A stretch of DNA of 64,000 bases. Origin: Polynucleobacter duraquae (GTDB lineage Bacteria; Pseudomonadota; Gammaproteobacteria; Burkholderiales; Burkholderiaceae). The notes under the pieces are model-generated. The model made no database searches and was not told the origin of the DNA. It saw only the letters and a program-made list of their open reading frames with translations. The first letter of the stretch is position 1. Every line of letters begins with the position of its first letter. This document shows positions 1-10,153 of the stretch, in pieces. A program made the translations under genes and the position numbers. The DNA lies in contig NZ_CP007501.1 of the NCBI RefSeq assembly GCF_000973625.1, positions 496,001 through 560,000 of the forward strand, in the 5' to 3' direction.

Positions 1-816
1 CGGGATAGTGAGCTGGCCCGCAGTATCAAGGACATGCTTGCGGGTTTCTTCATCAAGCAATGAAAGAATATCTTGATTGAGTTGCAGATCTTGCTTGGCG
101 GGAGATGCGCTCAGCACCACTTGCCAACCTTGTTTTGTAATCCATGTCAGCAATGTTTGCCAATACGCAAGTGGCCAACGCTTATATGCGGTTAAAGGTC
201 CGGGGTGAACCACCACATAAGGTGAGTGAAGTTGACTTGCAATACTTGGGATAATCGGATCACCAGCAGGAGCTGTTACCGAGATTGGTTTCTTAAATAA
301 TTCCAGTGGATTTTTATAAAAGATCTCGAGCAGGCGAAGCTTTTCAGTAATAACATGTTGTGCAAAATAATCTACGTCAACTGTATGCAGGCTAATAGTT
401 TTTTTCCAGGCATTTTGTTGATCACTTTTACTTTTTTTAGCTTTATCTTGTTCAGTGAGGCCTTGAGGATGGCCACCTAGAACGCCCACGCGGTGATGAG
501 CTGCTGCTAGGCCATAGAAATAGGCGCGATCACTGGGTTGCGTAACCACTGCTAAATCATAACGTTGAAAGAGTTTAAAAAATAAAGTGAGATATTCCCC
601 AAGCTTGGGGCGATCTGAGGTTTCAATGATCTGAGCAATATCGGGGTTGCCTTTGAGCATCTCGAGCTTGCCGCGGTAGCCCAAAAAGTGAAACTCAGCA
701 TCAGGCCACAGTTCACGAGCTTGTGAAATGAGCGGTGTAGTGACAAGGACATCGCCAATTTGGCGAGTCGCAATAAATAAAACTTTTTTAGGCTTGAGCG
801 CTGAGAATGCAGACAT
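1..816 (-). CDS. Glycosyltransferase family 9 (heptosyltransferase-like), 3' end outside window
   Basis: Partial gene: the first 272 codons are present and the reading frame runs off the left edge. The protein starts MSAFSALKPKKVLFIATRQIGDVLVTT; the segment RQIGDVLVTTP is the N-terminal signature of GT9 heptosyltransferases (WaaF/WaaQ/WaaC type), which add heptose to the lipopolysaccharide inner core in the cytoplasm. A later stretch, YVVVHPGPLTAYKRWPLAYW, resembles the start of the second Rossmann-like domain, where the ADP-heptose donor binds. It lies 20 bp downstream of a GT2 gene on the same strand, so the three glycosyltransferases probably form one LPS operon. The exact acceptor cannot be told from sequence. 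Confidence 0.8.
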   Translation of the reverse strand, partial: MSAFSALKPKKVLFIATRQIGDVLVTTPLISQARELWPDAEFHFLGYRGKLEMLKGNPDIAQIIETSDRPKLGEYLTLFFKLFQRYDLAVVTQPSDRAYFYGLAAAHHRVGVLGGHPQGLTEQDKAKKSKSDQQNAWKKTISLHTVDVDYFAQHVITEKLRLLEIFYKNPLELFKKPISVTAPAGDPIIPSIASQLHSPYVVVHPGPLTAYKRWPLAYWQTLLTWITKQGWQVVLSASPAKQDLQLNQDILSLLDEETRKHVLDTAGQLTIP

Positions 817-836
817 AGGGGTAATGTAACTAAATC

Positions 837-1616
837 CTACTTAACTTTAGCGAGAATTTTTTCACGGACGCGACGCGCATTTTCTGCAGCATTGGATTGA
901 TCATTGATGCGGTGGTAGAGGTGCAGCACTTCAGTTGCCCAAGATCCAGATTTTCTAATCAACCCACGATTTTGTAATCGGAAAACAAAATCGGCATCTT
1001 CATGTCCCCAGCCTGTCATGGTTTCATCAAAGCCGCCTATCGCCAGAGCGTTAGCTTTCCAACATGCCATATTGCAGCCTTTAATACGGCGCCAGACAAA
1101 TTTTTTGTAGTTGCGCCAGGCGCCATTACCCAACTTGACTTTGAGGGGCCAATACTTATTGATACCGCCGGATAGTCGATAGCTTAATAAGTTATCAGTG
1201 AATTTCTTGGAGTCCCAATGAGGCCATGAAAGCAATTGTTTACTGAGTTGGTCGTTCAGTAAAACACGACTACCTGTCACTAGATGGTTTGCCTGAGACA
1301 GTGCACGATGTTGTGCAATAAAGTCTGGCTGTACAACGCAATCACCATCGAGAAATACGAGATATTCACCGGAAGCCGCTTGAATGGCTTGATTGAGAAT
1401 GCGGGTCTTACGAAATCCCTGATCTTCTTGCCAAAGATGAGTAATTTTTACTGGGAAATTTTTCTGGATTGCTTCTATGAGATCTTTGGTGTCTGTAGTT
1501 GAGCCATCATCGGCAATGATGATTTCAAAATGGAAATCTGCTTGAGTGCTCAGTGACTCAAGACAGAGTTTGAGGGCCTGTGGCCAGTTATAGGTCGCCA
1601 GAAGAACGGAGATCAT
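837..1616 (-). CDS. Glycosyltransferase family 2
   Basis: Protein of 259 residues with a GT-A fold. The N-terminus MISVLLATYNWPQALKLCLE and the acidic pair in IIIADDGS bind nucleotide sugar, and FLDGDCV supplies the metal-binding DXD motif near residue 95. The C-terminal half carries GGFDETMTGWGHEDADFVFR, typical of the galactosyltransferase-like C-terminal domain found in several GT2 enzymes of polysaccharide and LPS synthesis. It overlaps the upstream waaE-like gene by 4 bp, so the two are probably translationally coupled. The sugar and acceptor are unknown; a role in lipopolysaccharide core or capsule is inferred from the neighbours. Confidence 0.85.
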   Translation of the reverse strand: MISVLLATYNWPQALKLCLESLSTQADFHFEIIIADDGSTTDTKDLIEAIQKNFPVKITHLWQEDQGFRKTRILNQAIQAASGEYLVFLDGDCVVQPDFIAQHRALSQANHLVTGSRVLLNDQLSKQLLSWPHWDSKKFTDNLLSYRLSGGINKYWPLKVKLGNGAWRNYKKFVWRRIKGCNMACWKANALAIGGFDETMTGWGHEDADFVFRLQNRGLIRKSGSWATEVLHLYHRINDQSNAAENARRVREKILAKVK

Positions 1617-2392
1617 TTGCTGAGAAAGTTATTGGAGTTTGCTTCTTGGTGCAAGTGCCATAACTTCATATAGCGATAGTAAGTCCCTTGCCCATTCGAG
1701 ATTGCTAATGCAAAACCCTGGGGGCCGTCCAGAAAACCAAGTCGTACGAAGTAGGTACGAGTAAAAGCCCAAATACCATGAAGTACTGCAGTTAATGGGC
1801 TACTCTTTTTACCTTTAGAAAATGCTTGCTCTGCTGAAGCTGTTGAATAGCGATCTAGCTTTTGGAGTACTTGCGAGTAGTTCATGAAGCTGAAATGCAA
1901 CATCGGATTCTCTAGCTTGGCTACTTGCCCATTAGGTATCAGCCGCTCGTGAACTAGATCATCCGAGAAGCGGGCAGTACCACGCTTAAATAATCGATCT
2001 ACATAATCTGGACTCCAGCCAGAATGCCGAATAAAACGACCGCAATACCAAGATAGGCGTGGAATTGCAAAACAGTCAACATGGGCTGAATGGTGAATTG
2101 CAGTCAGAATCTCACTTCTGAGGGCGGGAGTGAGTCTCTCATCCGCATCCAAGGAAAGTATCCAGTCACCTGTAGCTAGGTCTAAAGCTCGGTTCTTTTG
2201 GGAGCCAAATCCAGGCCAGTCGGCCGGCTGGCTAATAAGCGCCCCATGCTTTTTAGCGATCTCCAGGGTGTTATCGGTGCTGTTGGTATCGACCACCACG
2301 ATTTGCTGGGCAATCCCTTCTAGGGAGGCCAAACAATCGGCCAAATTGGCCTCTTCATTGCGAGTAATGAGTATGACGGATAAGGTGGGCAT
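1613..2392 (-). CDS. WaaE/KdtX-like family 2 glycosyltransferase
   Basis: Protein of 259 residues. The N-terminal PTLSVILITRNEEANLADCL, the VVVDTNSTDNT segment and LSLDADERLT are hallmarks of the WaaE/KdtX (LPS core beta-1,4-glucosyltransferase) subfamily of GT2. The C-terminal part with a conserved FVRLGFLDGPQGFALA stretch also fits that group. It is the first gene of the three-gene glycosyltransferase operon and is divergent from msbA, with only about 10 bp between the start codons, so the promoters must overlap the opposing coding sequences. LPS core assembly is likely; donor specificity is not proven. Confidence 0.85.
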   Translation of the reverse strand: MPTLSVILITRNEEANLADCLASLEGIAQQIVVVDTNSTDNTLEIAKKHGALISQPADWPGFGSQKNRALDLATGDWILSLDADERLTPALRSEILTAIHHSAHVDCFAIPRLSWYCGRFIRHSGWSPDYVDRLFKRGTARFSDDLVHERLIPNGQVAKLENPMLHFSFMNYSQVLQKLDRYSTASAEQAFSKGKKSSPLTAVLHGIWAFTRTYFVRLGFLDGPQGFALAISNGQGTYYRYMKLWHLHQEANSNNFLSK

Positions 2393-2402
2393 AATTCATT
2401 AT

Positions 2403-4166
2403 ATGAATGCTCAAGACCGTACCGCCCTAAATCGCTTAATTCAGTACCTTAAGCCCCATATTGGCTTAATTATTGGCTCTATATTGGCCATGGCGCTGGT
2501 TGCTGGCGCAGAAACCTCTATGCCGGCCCTCATGAAGCCTCTGCTAGATCGTGGTTTCACTGGTCAGTTGGATCAAAAACTCTGGCTAGTACCCGTTTTC
2601 TTGGTCGGCCTAGCCTTTGTGCGAGGGATGGCGCAATTTTTGTCTAGCTATCTTTTAAATCGCGTTATCAATGCTGTTTTGCTGAAGATGCGCATGCAGA
2701 TGTTTAAGGCATTACTACATTCAAGCACTACGTTCTTTCAAAAGAACTCTGCATCCAGCTTAATTAATGCGGTAGTTTTTGAGGTGAATAATGCCCTCTC
2801 CATTATGGGCGGCATATTAATTAGTTTGGTGCGTGATTCTCTCACTGTGATTGGATTGATTGGCTACTTGATTTACCTAAATTGGCAACTGACATTAGTC
2901 GTGTTGATGATTTTCCCCATCATCGCTTTCATCATTGGAAAGATTAATAAACGCTTGCGCTCACTGAATCGTGAGCAGCAAACAATGACTAGTGAGCTTG
3001 CCTATATTGTTGAAGAATCATCCGCTGGGTACAAGATCGTGAAGGTGCATGGTGCTGAAGAGTATGAGATGAACCGCTTTATGGAAAAAGCGGATCGTCT
3101 TCGTCAATTTGCTTTGAAATCAGCAGTTGCAGGCGGCTTGAATCAGCCGATCACCCAGCTCATTGCTTCGATGGCGCTGTCGATCGTCTTAGTTATCGCC
3201 TTGATGCAGTCTGCCTCTGAGGGGACTACGGTTGGCGGCTTTGCCTCTTTTATTACTGCCATGTTGTTAGTAATCTCACCGATTAAGCATCTAGCTGATA
3301 TTAATCAGCCCTTGCAGCGTGGCTTGACTGCGGCAGAAATGATTTTCTCTCTCATGGATCAATCCTTCGAGGAGGATGAATCTCGCAAAGAGAATATGAA
3401 ATCCCTAGGCAAAGCAAAGGGCGCAATTCGGTTTGAAGATGTTGGTTTCTCATATCAGCAGGAGGCTGGACGAAAAGATGCTCTCACTGGCGTGAATTTA
3501 AATATCAAGCCTGGAGAAGTGGTTGCCTTTGTCGGTCCGTCTGGCGGTGGTAAATCTACGCTGGTCAATTTATTGCCGCGTTTCTTTAAGCCGACCAGCG
3601 GGCAAATTTTCTTGGACGAGATTCCGCTGGAGGATATTGTGCTGGCTGATGTGCGTAAACAGATTGCTTTTGTGAGTCAGGATGTCATTTTATTCAATGA
3701 CAGTATTGCGGCAAACGTAGCCTATGGCGCTACTGGCACTGATGGTATTGATCGCGGACGTGTCATAGAAGCTCTTGAGGCGGCAAACTTATCTGCGCTC
3801 ATGAAAGAGATGCCTGAAGGAATTGATACTCAAATTGGTGATAACGGCAATCGTCTATCAGGCGGACAACGCCAGCGTTTGGCTATCGCGAGAGCCATCT
3901 ATAAAGATGCACCTATTCTGATTTTGGATGAAGCAACTTCGGCACTCGATTCTGAATCCGAACGTCAAGTGCAAGATGCCTTAGAGCGCTTAATGGCCGG
4001 TAGAACTACTTTGGTTATCGCCCATCGCCTATCAACCATTGAGCATGCTGATCGGATTGTGGTTCTAGAGCATGGCCATGTGATCGAGAATGGTTCACAT
4101 GAAGAGTTGATTACTAAGGATGGCTTATATGCTAACTTGCATCGTATTCAGTTTTCGAATGCTTAA
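2403..4166 (+). CDS. msbA: Lipid A/LPS flippase MsbA (ABC exporter)
   Basis: Half-transporter of 587 residues, the usual MsbA size. It flips lipid A-core across the inner membrane using ATP. About 320 residues of membrane domain come first, followed by the nucleotide-binding domain with Walker A GPSGGGKST, signature LSGGQRQR, Walker B ILILDEATSALD and the H-loop VIAHRLST. I chose the ATG at 2403 because the longer open frame to 2130 runs inside the divergent glycosyltransferase gene and its translation is not family-like; a GTG about 21 bp upstream is possible. Linkage to LPS glycosyltransferases supports the call. Confidence 0.92.
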   Translation: MNAQDRTALNRLIQYLKPHIGLIIGSILAMALVAGAETSMPALMKPLLDRGFTGQLDQKLWLVPVFLVGLAFVRGMAQFLSSYLLNRVINAVLLKMRMQMFKALLHSSTTFFQKNSASSLINAVVFEVNNALSIMGGILISLVRDSLTVIGLIGYLIYLNWQLTLVVLMIFPIIAFIIGKINKRLRSLNREQQTMTSELAYIVEESSAGYKIVKVHGAEEYEMNRFMEKADRLRQFALKSAVAGGLNQPITQLIASMALSIVLVIALMQSASEGTTVGGFASFITAMLLVISPIKHLADINQPLQRGLTAAEMIFSLMDQSFEEDESRKENMKSLGKAKGAIRFEDVGFSYQQEAGRKDALTGVNLNIKPGEVVAFVGPSGGGKSTLVNLLPRFFKPTSGQIFLDEIPLEDIVLADVRKQIAFVSQDVILFNDSIAANVAYGATGTDGIDRGRVIEALEAANLSALMKEMPEGIDTQIGDNGNRLSGGQRQRLAIARAIYKDAPILILDEATSALDSESERQVQDALERLMAGRTTLVIAHRLSTIEHADRIVVLEHGHVIENGSHEELITKDGLYANLHRIQFSNA

Positions 4167-4173
4167 TCAATCA

Positions 4174-5637
4174 TTAGCTGAGAACGATATCGTATTGTTC
4201 TTGGCGAAAACTGCCTTCTGCTTGGAGCTTGATGGGCTTTGCAATAAAGTCACCTAACTGTGCCAAGAACTGATTCTCCTCCTCAAGGAAAAGATCAATC
4301 ACATCAGGTGCTGCAACGATTCTAAATTCTCGAGGGTTAAATTGGCGATGCTCGCGCACAATCTCGCGCAAAATCTCATAGCAAACTGTTTGCGCAGTTT
4401 TGATTTCACCTTTGCCTTGGCACGTAGCGCATGGTTCACAGGTGATGTGGGCTAGGGATTCCCGGGTGCGTTTACGGGTCATCTCCACTAGGCCTAATGA
4501 AGAAAAGTCATTCACCGAGGTGCGAGCATGATCGCGTTCTAAATTGCGCTTGAGTTCGTGCAAAACTGATTCTTGATGGTCTTTACTCAACATATCAATA
4601 AAGTCGATGATGATGATGCCGCCAAGATTGCGCAAGCGCAATTGACGGGCAATAGCTTGAGCAGCTTCAAGATTAGTTTTAAAGACAGTGTCATCTAGAT
4701 TGCGTGCGCCTACATAACTTCCAGTGTTGACATCAATCGTAGTCATGGATTCTGTTTGGTCAATCATCAGGTAGCCACCTGATTTGAGATCCACCCTTCT
4801 GCCGAGTGCTTTATTAATTTCGGCATCAACATCAAATAAATCAAATAAGGCACGCTCACCACGATGCAGTGTGAGCTTGTCCAATAAATTTGGCATATAC
4901 AGCGTAGCGAACCCTTTAAGCTTTTCAAAGTTCTCTGCTGAGTCCACTCGAATTTTTATAGTTTCTTCGCTAGCAAGATCACGTAATACGCGTTCGGCCA
5001 GACTGAGATCCTGATAGAGCAAGCTAGGTGCGGCCTTGTGATTCACGGCCTCACGAATCTTTTCCCAAGTTGTGCGCAGGTAATGCATATCATGCTTAAG
5101 CTCATTATCGCTGGCATCTTGTGCGCTAGTACGCACAATGATCCCGCCTTTTTCGTCAGCAGGCATGAGTCCTGCAAGACGAACCTTGATAGCCTCTCGC
5201 TCTTCTGGCTGATCAATTCTTTGGGATACGCCAATATATTTCTCGGCGGCTGCATCTGTGCCAGCCGGTGGTAAGTAAACTAAATTGCGGCCAGCAATAC
5301 TCAGCTGGGTGGTGAGGCGCGCACCTTTGGTTCCTAAAGGATCTTTCAGAACTTGAACTAAAACATTTTGGCCTTCAAAGAGCAGTTTTTCGATTTGGGC
5401 TTGAGGATTATTTTGAGTAATGTCGGCGACGTGCATAAAAGCAGTGCGCTCTAAGCCGATTTCAATAAAGGCGGACTGCATACCAGGTAGCACTCGTACC
5501 ACTTTAGCTAAATAGATATTGCCGACGATACCGCGTTGACGCGTACGCTCAATCTGAAGTTCTTGAACGGCACCTTGCTGAATTAGTGCCACCCGTGTTT
5601 CTTGGGGGGTGATGTTGATCAGGATTTCTTCGTTCAT
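4174..5637 (-). CDS. rng: Ribonuclease G
   Basis: Protein of 487 residues, the length of RNase G and much shorter than RNase E. It is an endoribonuclease that matures the 16S rRNA 5' end and takes part in mRNA decay. The S1 domain is near residues 35-110. The metal-binding catalytic aspartates lie in IDVNTGSYVG and IIIIDFIDM. A Zn-link-type cysteine motif, CEPCATCQGKG, follows. It overlaps the upstream maf gene by 4 bp on the same strand, an arrangement common in proteobacteria, where maf-rng co-occur. Confidence 0.95.
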   Translation of the reverse strand: MNEEILINITPQETRVALIQQGAVQELQIERTRQRGIVGNIYLAKVVRVLPGMQSAFIEIGLERTAFMHVADITQNNPQAQIEKLLFEGQNVLVQVLKDPLGTKGARLTTQLSIAGRNLVYLPPAGTDAAAEKYIGVSQRIDQPEEREAIKVRLAGLMPADEKGGIIVRTSAQDASDNELKHDMHYLRTTWEKIREAVNHKAAPSLLYQDLSLAERVLRDLASEETIKIRVDSAENFEKLKGFATLYMPNLLDKLTLHRGERALFDLFDVDAEINKALGRRVDLKSGGYLMIDQTESMTTIDVNTGSYVGARNLDDTVFKTNLEAAQAIARQLRLRNLGGIIIIDFIDMLSKDHQESVLHELKRNLERDHARTSVNDFSSLGLVEMTRKRTRESLAHITCEPCATCQGKGEIKTAQTVCYEILREIVREHRQFNPREFRIVAAPDVIDLFLEEENQFLAQLGDFIAKPIKLQAEGSFRQEQYDIVLS

Positions 5638-6257
5638 ATGCGGGCGACTTTTGCGAAATCTAATAATTGGTTAACTTCGAAAATGGGTAATCCCATGATA
5701 CCGCTATAGCTGCCTTTAATAGAAGGAATAAAAGCCCCACCAAGACCTTGAATGCCATATGCGCCAGCCTTACCAAAGGGCTCACCACTCTGAATATAGC
5801 TCTCAATTTGTGCTTCAGTTAAGTGGGCAAATTCCACTTCAGATACATGTACCAAGCACAAAGGATTTATTTTGGGATCAGTTGTGAGTACAACTGCAGT
5901 TAAAACCTGATGCGTTTGACCGCTGAGCATTTTGAGAATACGCCTAGCATCGGAAGCATCATTTGGTTTTCCAAGGATTTCACCATCTGGATTGCTAGGT
6001 AGGCTGACGGCAGTATCTGCACACAAGACAGGTGCCCAAGGCTTACCGCTTTTTTGCCACCTGGCTAAGGCAATAGCACTTTTGGCAAAGGTAACTCGTT
6101 CAACGTAAGTACGTCCCTTTTCATTGGGGAGGGGTGTCTCAAGGGTTTCCGTATCTTCGCCAGGTGCTGCAACCAGCATCTCAAAATTGACGCCAATCTG
6201 TTTGAGTATCTCTTGGCGTCGTGGACTTTGTGAGGCGAGGTAAATATAAGAAAACAT
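5634..6257 (-). CDS. maf: Maf-family nucleoside triphosphate pyrophosphatase
   Basis: House-cleaning nucleotide pyrophosphatase of 207 residues. The N-terminal IYLASQSPRRQEILKQIG is the Maf signature and is closer to the YhdE (dTTP/UTP) type than to YceF. The middle has ADTAVSLP and the C-terminal half AGAYGIQGLGGAFIPSIKGSYSGIMGLP. I set the start at the ATG at 6257: the frame stays open to 6323, but that extension lies inside the end of rlmH and is not Maf-like. It lies between rlmH (7 bp gap) and rng (4 bp overlap), so it is probably co-transcribed. Confidence 0.93.
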   Translation of the reverse strand: MFSYIYLASQSPRRQEILKQIGVNFEMLVAAPGEDTETLETPLPNEKGRTYVERVTFAKSAIALARWQKSGKPWAPVLCADTAVSLPSNPDGEILGKPNDASDARRILKMLSGQTHQVLTAVVLTTDPKINPLCLVHVSEVEFAHLTEAQIESYIQSGEPFGKAGAYGIQGLGGAFIPSIKGSYSGIMGLPIFEVNQLLDFAKVARI

Positions 6258-6264
6258 AAAAGAC

Positions 6265-6708
6265 TTACTCACGGTGATAGGGGTGGCCTTGCAAAATAGT
6301 CCAAGCTCGGTAGAGTTGCTCAACTAACAAGACTCTGGCCATAGCATGTGGCAGAGTGAGACTCGAGAGGCGCCACATCGCTTGAGCATTCTCTTTCAGG
6401 CTGGGATCGAGTCCATCAGCACCACCAATCAAAAAGGTAATATCAAAACCTTCCTGTCGCCAGCCTGCCAACTGGGTAGCTAGATTTTGCGTTGTCTGAT
6501 CTTTGCCACGTTCATCCAGTGCAATCACCCGAGAGCCTTTCGGAATAGCTGCTGCAATTTTGACGGCTTCTTTGACTGGACTGAGATCAGGTTTGATCTC
6601 TTTGATTTCAATGCTGCAATCTGCGGGCATGCGCTTAATGTAATCATGGGTTGCAGTTGCAACCCATTCTGGCATTTTGTGACCAACAGAAACAATCGTT
6701 AAACGCAT
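6265..6708 (-). CDS. rlmH: 23S rRNA (pseudouridine-1915-N3)-methyltransferase RlmH
   Basis: SPOUT-fold methyltransferase of 147 residues, slightly shorter than the 155 typical of the family. It methylates pseudouridine 1915 of helix 69 in 23S rRNA using S-adenosylmethionine. The sequence shows [15 protein letters not shown], the SAM-binding [12 protein letters not shown], and the family-ending [16 protein letters not shown]. It follows rsfS by 10 bp, the widely conserved nadD-rsfS-rlmH order, and is part of a long minus-strand gene run. Confidence 0.95.
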   Translation of the reverse strand: MRLTIVSVGHKMPEWVATATHDYIKRMPADCSIEIKEIKPDLSPVKEAVKIAAAIPKGSRVIALDERGKDQTTQNLATQLAGWRQEGFDITFLIGGADGLDPSLKENAQAMWRLSSLTLPHAMARVLLVEQLYRAWTILQGHPYHRE

Positions 6709-6718
6709 TGCTAAAGTA

Positions 6719-7108
6719 TTACTCTTCGTCGTCGGGTTCGCTTGCCTTTACAAGACCCTTGTCTGCAGCCAATTTGACGCGAACTGGCTTAGCACCCCAC
6801 ATACCTTCCAATTGGTAATAAGCGCGCAGTGCAGGTTGCAAAATATGAACCACGATATCGCCGCAATCAACGAGCACCCATTCACCAGTCTCTAAACCTT
6901 CGACTGAGATGACTTCCCCGCCTTTGGCGTTGACAGCCTCTTTAACTGACATGGCCAACGATCTAGTTTGGCGATTGGAGGTGCCGGTAGCAATGATCAC
7001 GCGATCAAATAACTCGCTGAGTTTAGTGGTGTCGTAAACGCGAATATCTTGTGCTTTGACATCTTCCAGAGCATCGATCACGACACGTTGTAATTTAGTT
7101 AATTCCAT
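6719..7108 (-). CDS. rsfS: Ribosomal silencing factor RsfS
   Basis: Protein of 129 residues in the RsfS/Iojap family. It binds uL14 on the 50S subunit and blocks subunit joining when nutrients are scarce. Key segments seen are [33 protein letters not shown] and YYQLEGMWG, which together are diagnostic. An acidic C-terminal tail (ASEPDDEE) follows. It sits between nadD and rlmH on the same strand, the common proteobacterial order. Confidence 0.95.
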   Translation of the reverse strand: MELTKLQRVVIDALEDVKAQDIRVYDTTKLSELFDRVIIATGTSNRQTRSLAMSVKEAVNAKGGEVISVEGLETGEWVLVDCGDIVVHILQPALRAYYQLEGMWGAKPVRVKLAADKGLVKASEPDDEE

Positions 7109-7161
7109 AGTTTCTTTAATATTTTTCTGAGATTTTGTATATAAGGATGATCTTAGCCTGA

Positions 7162-7866
7162 TTACTTGTACAGACCTAAATTTGTAATGATTTCTAAAGC
7201 GTGAGCGGGAATCTGCTTAAGTGCAATTTCCTCACGAGATGCGCTTTTAAGTTGATTTCGAAGTTCGGTAGATGAAAGGTCAACCGATAGACTGTTATCT
7301 AAGTAGATGCGTCCAAAAGGACTTTTTGCAAGGGCGTCGGCATAAATACATTGATGCTTTTCTAGTAAGTCCTGCACTTCAGGGCTTATTTCTGCAGAAA
7401 TTGAATGGTGAGGCCTACTGGCCACTGCCAAATTCAGATAATTCAGTAATTGATCCCAAGAATTCCAGGTTGGTAGGTTCAGAAGAGTATCGGCTCCCAT
7501 TAGCCAAGTCAGGCTAACCTGGGGTCCAAAATGCTTCCTGAGAGCTTTGGCTGTATCAAGTGTGTAGCTTGGACCCGCTCGATCCATTTCTATGCGATCA
7601 GTACTAATTTGCGTTGCTAAATTCTGCTGTAGAAATTCAATAGCTAAATCGATGCCAGCCGCTTCAGTCATCTGAAAGCGAAGCTCAGAGGGGGTAATGC
7701 TAGACTCTTTTTGCCAGGGCTCCCCGCTGGGAACGAGCAACAATTGGTCAAGATGCAAGATTTTTGCAAAATGGGTTGCTAATTTAATGTGGCCAAGATG
7801 GGGTGGGTCAAACGTGCCGCCTAGAATGCCAATTTTTTTTAGGGTAACCAAATGTTCTGAGATCAT
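7162..7866 (-). CDS. nadD: Nicotinate-nucleotide adenylyltransferase NadD
   Basis: Protein of 234 residues that makes deamido-NAD from nicotinate mononucleotide and ATP. The nucleotidyltransferase motif GGTFDPPHLGHIKLA is at residues 16-30 and the C-terminal SSTELRNQL gives the ISSTxxR motif. WLMGADTLLNLPTW is also typical. The ATG directly abuts the TAA of hemF with no intervening base, indicating coupling. Its product pool feeds NAD synthesis. Confidence 0.95.
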   Translation of the reverse strand: MISEHLVTLKKIGILGGTFDPPHLGHIKLATHFAKILHLDQLLLVPSGEPWQKESSITPSELRFQMTEAAGIDLAIEFLQQNLATQISTDRIEMDRAGPSYTLDTAKALRKHFGPQVSLTWLMGADTLLNLPTWNSWDQLLNYLNLAVASRPHHSISAEISPEVQDLLEKHQCIYADALAKSPFGRIYLDNSLSVDLSSTELRNQLKSASREEIALKQIPAHALEIITNLGLYK

Positions 7867-8802
7867 TTAGGCAAGCCAGTCGCGCGGCTTAAGGTAGTAG
7901 TCGTAAAGCTTTGCTTCTGGTGTCCCTGGTTTTGGCTGCCAGTTGTACCACCACTGCACTACGGGTGGCATAGACATCAAAATAGACTCTGTGCGCCCGC
8001 CAGAGTGCAGGCCAAAAATGGTGCCTCGGTCAAATAATAAGTTGTACTCCACATAACGTCCACGACGGTATTCTTGAAAAGCTTTTTCTTCTGGGGTGAA
8101 GCTGTCTTGATAACGACGCTCCACAATCGGCAAGTAAGCTTCAATAAATGCATCGCCAACAGCACGCGTCATGGCAAAGCTTTGCTCAAAACCCAGTTCA
8201 TTGAAGTCGTCAAAGAATACGCCACCAATACCGCGGGGCTCTTCACGATGCTTAAGATAAAAATATTCATCACACCATTTTTTGAATCGAGGGTATAGCT
8301 CTTTGCCAAACGGGTCTAAAGCATTTTTAGCGGTTTGATGAAAGTGTTTACAGTCCTCGTCAACGCCATAGTAGGGGGTAAGATCAAAGCCGCCTCCAAA
8401 CCACCAAACGGGCTCTTTATCGGGAGCTTGCGCAATAAAGCAACGCACATTCATATGAGTGGTTGGCACCTTGGGATTGTTTGGGTGAAAGACCAAAGAA
8501 ACACCCATGGCTTCAAAACTACGTCCAGCAACTTCTGGGCGATGGTGTGAAGCTGAAGGAGGCATTTGATCACCGCGAACATGAGAAAAGCCCACACCAC
8601 CTTTTTCTAATATATTGCCGCCATCTAAAGTACAAGTATGTCCATAACCCCGCAGCTTGCTATCTTCCGGCTTTTCCCAGGCATCCACCACAAAGGCTTT
8701 GCCGTCAAGCGCACTCATTGCAGTAGTAATGCGATCTTGCAGACCTAAAAAATAAGATTCTAGTTCTGCAATATTAATTTGAGTCTGTTCAGTAGATGAC
8801 AA
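7867..8802 (-). CDS. hemF: Oxygen-dependent coproporphyrinogen III oxidase
   Basis: Protein of 311 residues. It carries out the aerobic oxidative decarboxylation of coproporphyrinogen III to protoporphyrinogen IX in haem synthesis. Family segments visible are [20 protein letters not shown], the histidine-containing PTTHMNVR, the [13 protein letters not shown] motif, and the C-terminal [17 protein letters not shown]. Length matches the family. It lies between purD (26 bp) and nadD (0 bp). hemC and hemD are encoded elsewhere in the window. Confidence 0.96.
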   Translation of the reverse strand: MSSTEQTQINIAELESYFLGLQDRITTAMSALDGKAFVVDAWEKPEDSKLRGYGHTCTLDGGNILEKGGVGFSHVRGDQMPPSASHHRPEVAGRSFEAMGVSLVFHPNNPKVPTTHMNVRCFIAQAPDKEPVWWFGGGFDLTPYYGVDEDCKHFHQTAKNALDPFGKELYPRFKKWCDEYFYLKHREEPRGIGGVFFDDFNELGFEQSFAMTRAVGDAFIEAYLPIVERRYQDSFTPEEKAFQEYRRGRYVEYNLLFDRGTIFGLHSGGRTESILMSMPPVVQWWYNWQPKPGTPEAKLYDYYLKPRDWLA

Positions 8803-8828
8803 GGATGAAAAGTCCTTCTTAGTTAGAG

Positions 8829-10106
8829 TTATTTCACTGCCCGATAGCCAATATCTTTGCGATATTGCATGCCATCGAATTGGATCTGAGCAATCGCTTC
8901 ATATGCTTTTTGTTGTGCACCGCGAACGGTATCCGATAGACCTACGACGCACATGACACGACCACCCGAGGTGACTAGCTTCCCATCCTGTAACTTTGTA
9001 CCAGCATGAAAAGTCAATTGATCTTCAGTATCAGCAGGGATACCCGTAATGACATCGCCATTACGCGGAGTATCGGGATAATTGTGAACTGCCAATACCA
9101 CGCCTAGGGCAGTACGACGATCCCACTCCAACTCTACCTCATTGAGTGTGCCGTCAATAGCATGATCAAGTGCGTTTACGAGATCGCTCCGCAGGCGCGC
9201 CATGATTGGCTGTGTTTCTGGATCGCCCATACGGCAATTAAATTCTAAAGTCTTAATCTTCCCATCGGGGGAAATCATGAGCCCCGCATAGAGGAAGCCA
9301 GTGTATGGAATGCCATCAGCCTCCATGCCTTTAACTGTCGGTATGATGACTTCGCGTAAGGCGCGCGCATGAATTTCTGGGGTAACTACTGGGGCAGGGG
9401 AGTAAGCGCCCATGCCGCCAGTATTGGGGCCTTGATCAGCATCGAGCAGGCGCTTGTGATCTTGACTAGTTGCTAAAGCTAAAACATGTTTGCCATCTAC
9501 AAGTACGATAAAGCTAGCTTCTTCACCAGTCAAAAATTCTTCAATGACTACGCGTGCGCCAGCATTCCCCAGTTTGTTATCGGCTAGCATCATATCGACA
9601 GCTGCATGAGCTTCGACTAAATCCATTGCTACAACTACACCTTTGCCTGCAGCAAGACCATCCGCCTTAATAACAATGGGCGCGCCCTTAGCATCAATAT
9701 AAGCGTGAGCTTCTAATGCATTTGAAAAAGTCTGATACTCCGCTGTTGGGATGCCATGACGTTTCATAAATGCTTTAGAGAAATCTTTGGAAGACTCTAA
9801 TTGGGCTGCTAACTGAGTAGGCCCAAAGATGCGCAATCCATTCTTGCGAAATACATCCACAATACCGGCAGCCAATGGCGCCTCAGGGCCCACTACGGTG
9901 AGGTGGATCTTTTCACGTTTGGCAAAGTCTGCCAATTCTTGAAGGTCTGAGATCGGGAGGTTTTGGATACCGGCTGCAGTTTGTTTTGCAGTAGCTGTAC
10001 CGCCATTGCCCGGGGCTACACATACAGTTTGAACTTGTGGAGATTGCGCTAGCTTCCATGCTAATGCATGTTCACGACCACCAGAACCAATTAAAAGAAT
10101 TTTCAT
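8829..10106 (-). CDS. purD: Phosphoribosylamine-glycine ligase PurD
   Basis: Protein of 425 residues, full length. It catalyses the second step of purine synthesis, joining phosphoribosylamine and glycine with ATP. The start [20 protein letters not shown] is the PurD signature. The ATP-grasp core includes [16 protein letters not shown], and [16 protein letters not shown] is also diagnostic. [13 protein letters not shown] holds metal-binding residues. It is downstream of yebC by 47 bp on the same strand. Confidence 0.97.
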   Translation of the reverse strand: MKILLIGSGGREHALAWKLAQSPQVQTVCVAPGNGGTATAKQTAAGIQNLPISDLQELADFAKREKIHLTVVGPEAPLAAGIVDVFRKNGLRIFGPTQLAAQLESSKDFSKAFMKRHGIPTAEYQTFSNALEAHAYIDAKGAPIVIKADGLAAGKGVVVAMDLVEAHAAVDMMLADNKLGNAGARVVIEEFLTGEEASFIVLVDGKHVLALATSQDHKRLLDADQGPNTGGMGAYSPAPVVTPEIHARALREVIIPTVKGMEADGIPYTGFLYAGLMISPDGKIKTLEFNCRMGDPETQPIMARLRSDLVNALDHAIDGTLNEVELEWDRRTALGVVLAVHNYPDTPRNGDVITGIPADTEDQLTFHAGTKLQDGKLVTSGGRVMCVVGLSDTVRGAQQKAYEAIAQIQFDGMQYRKDIGYRAVK

Positions 10107-10153
10107 AAAGGACTAAAAGATGTATTAATGATGAGTGTTAAAAAGCTGGCCGA

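Noticed and set aside
2130..2402. N-terminal extension of MsbA
   Set aside because: It lies inside the divergent glycosyltransferase gene and adds about 90 residues unlike any MsbA; the ATG at 2403 gives normal length.
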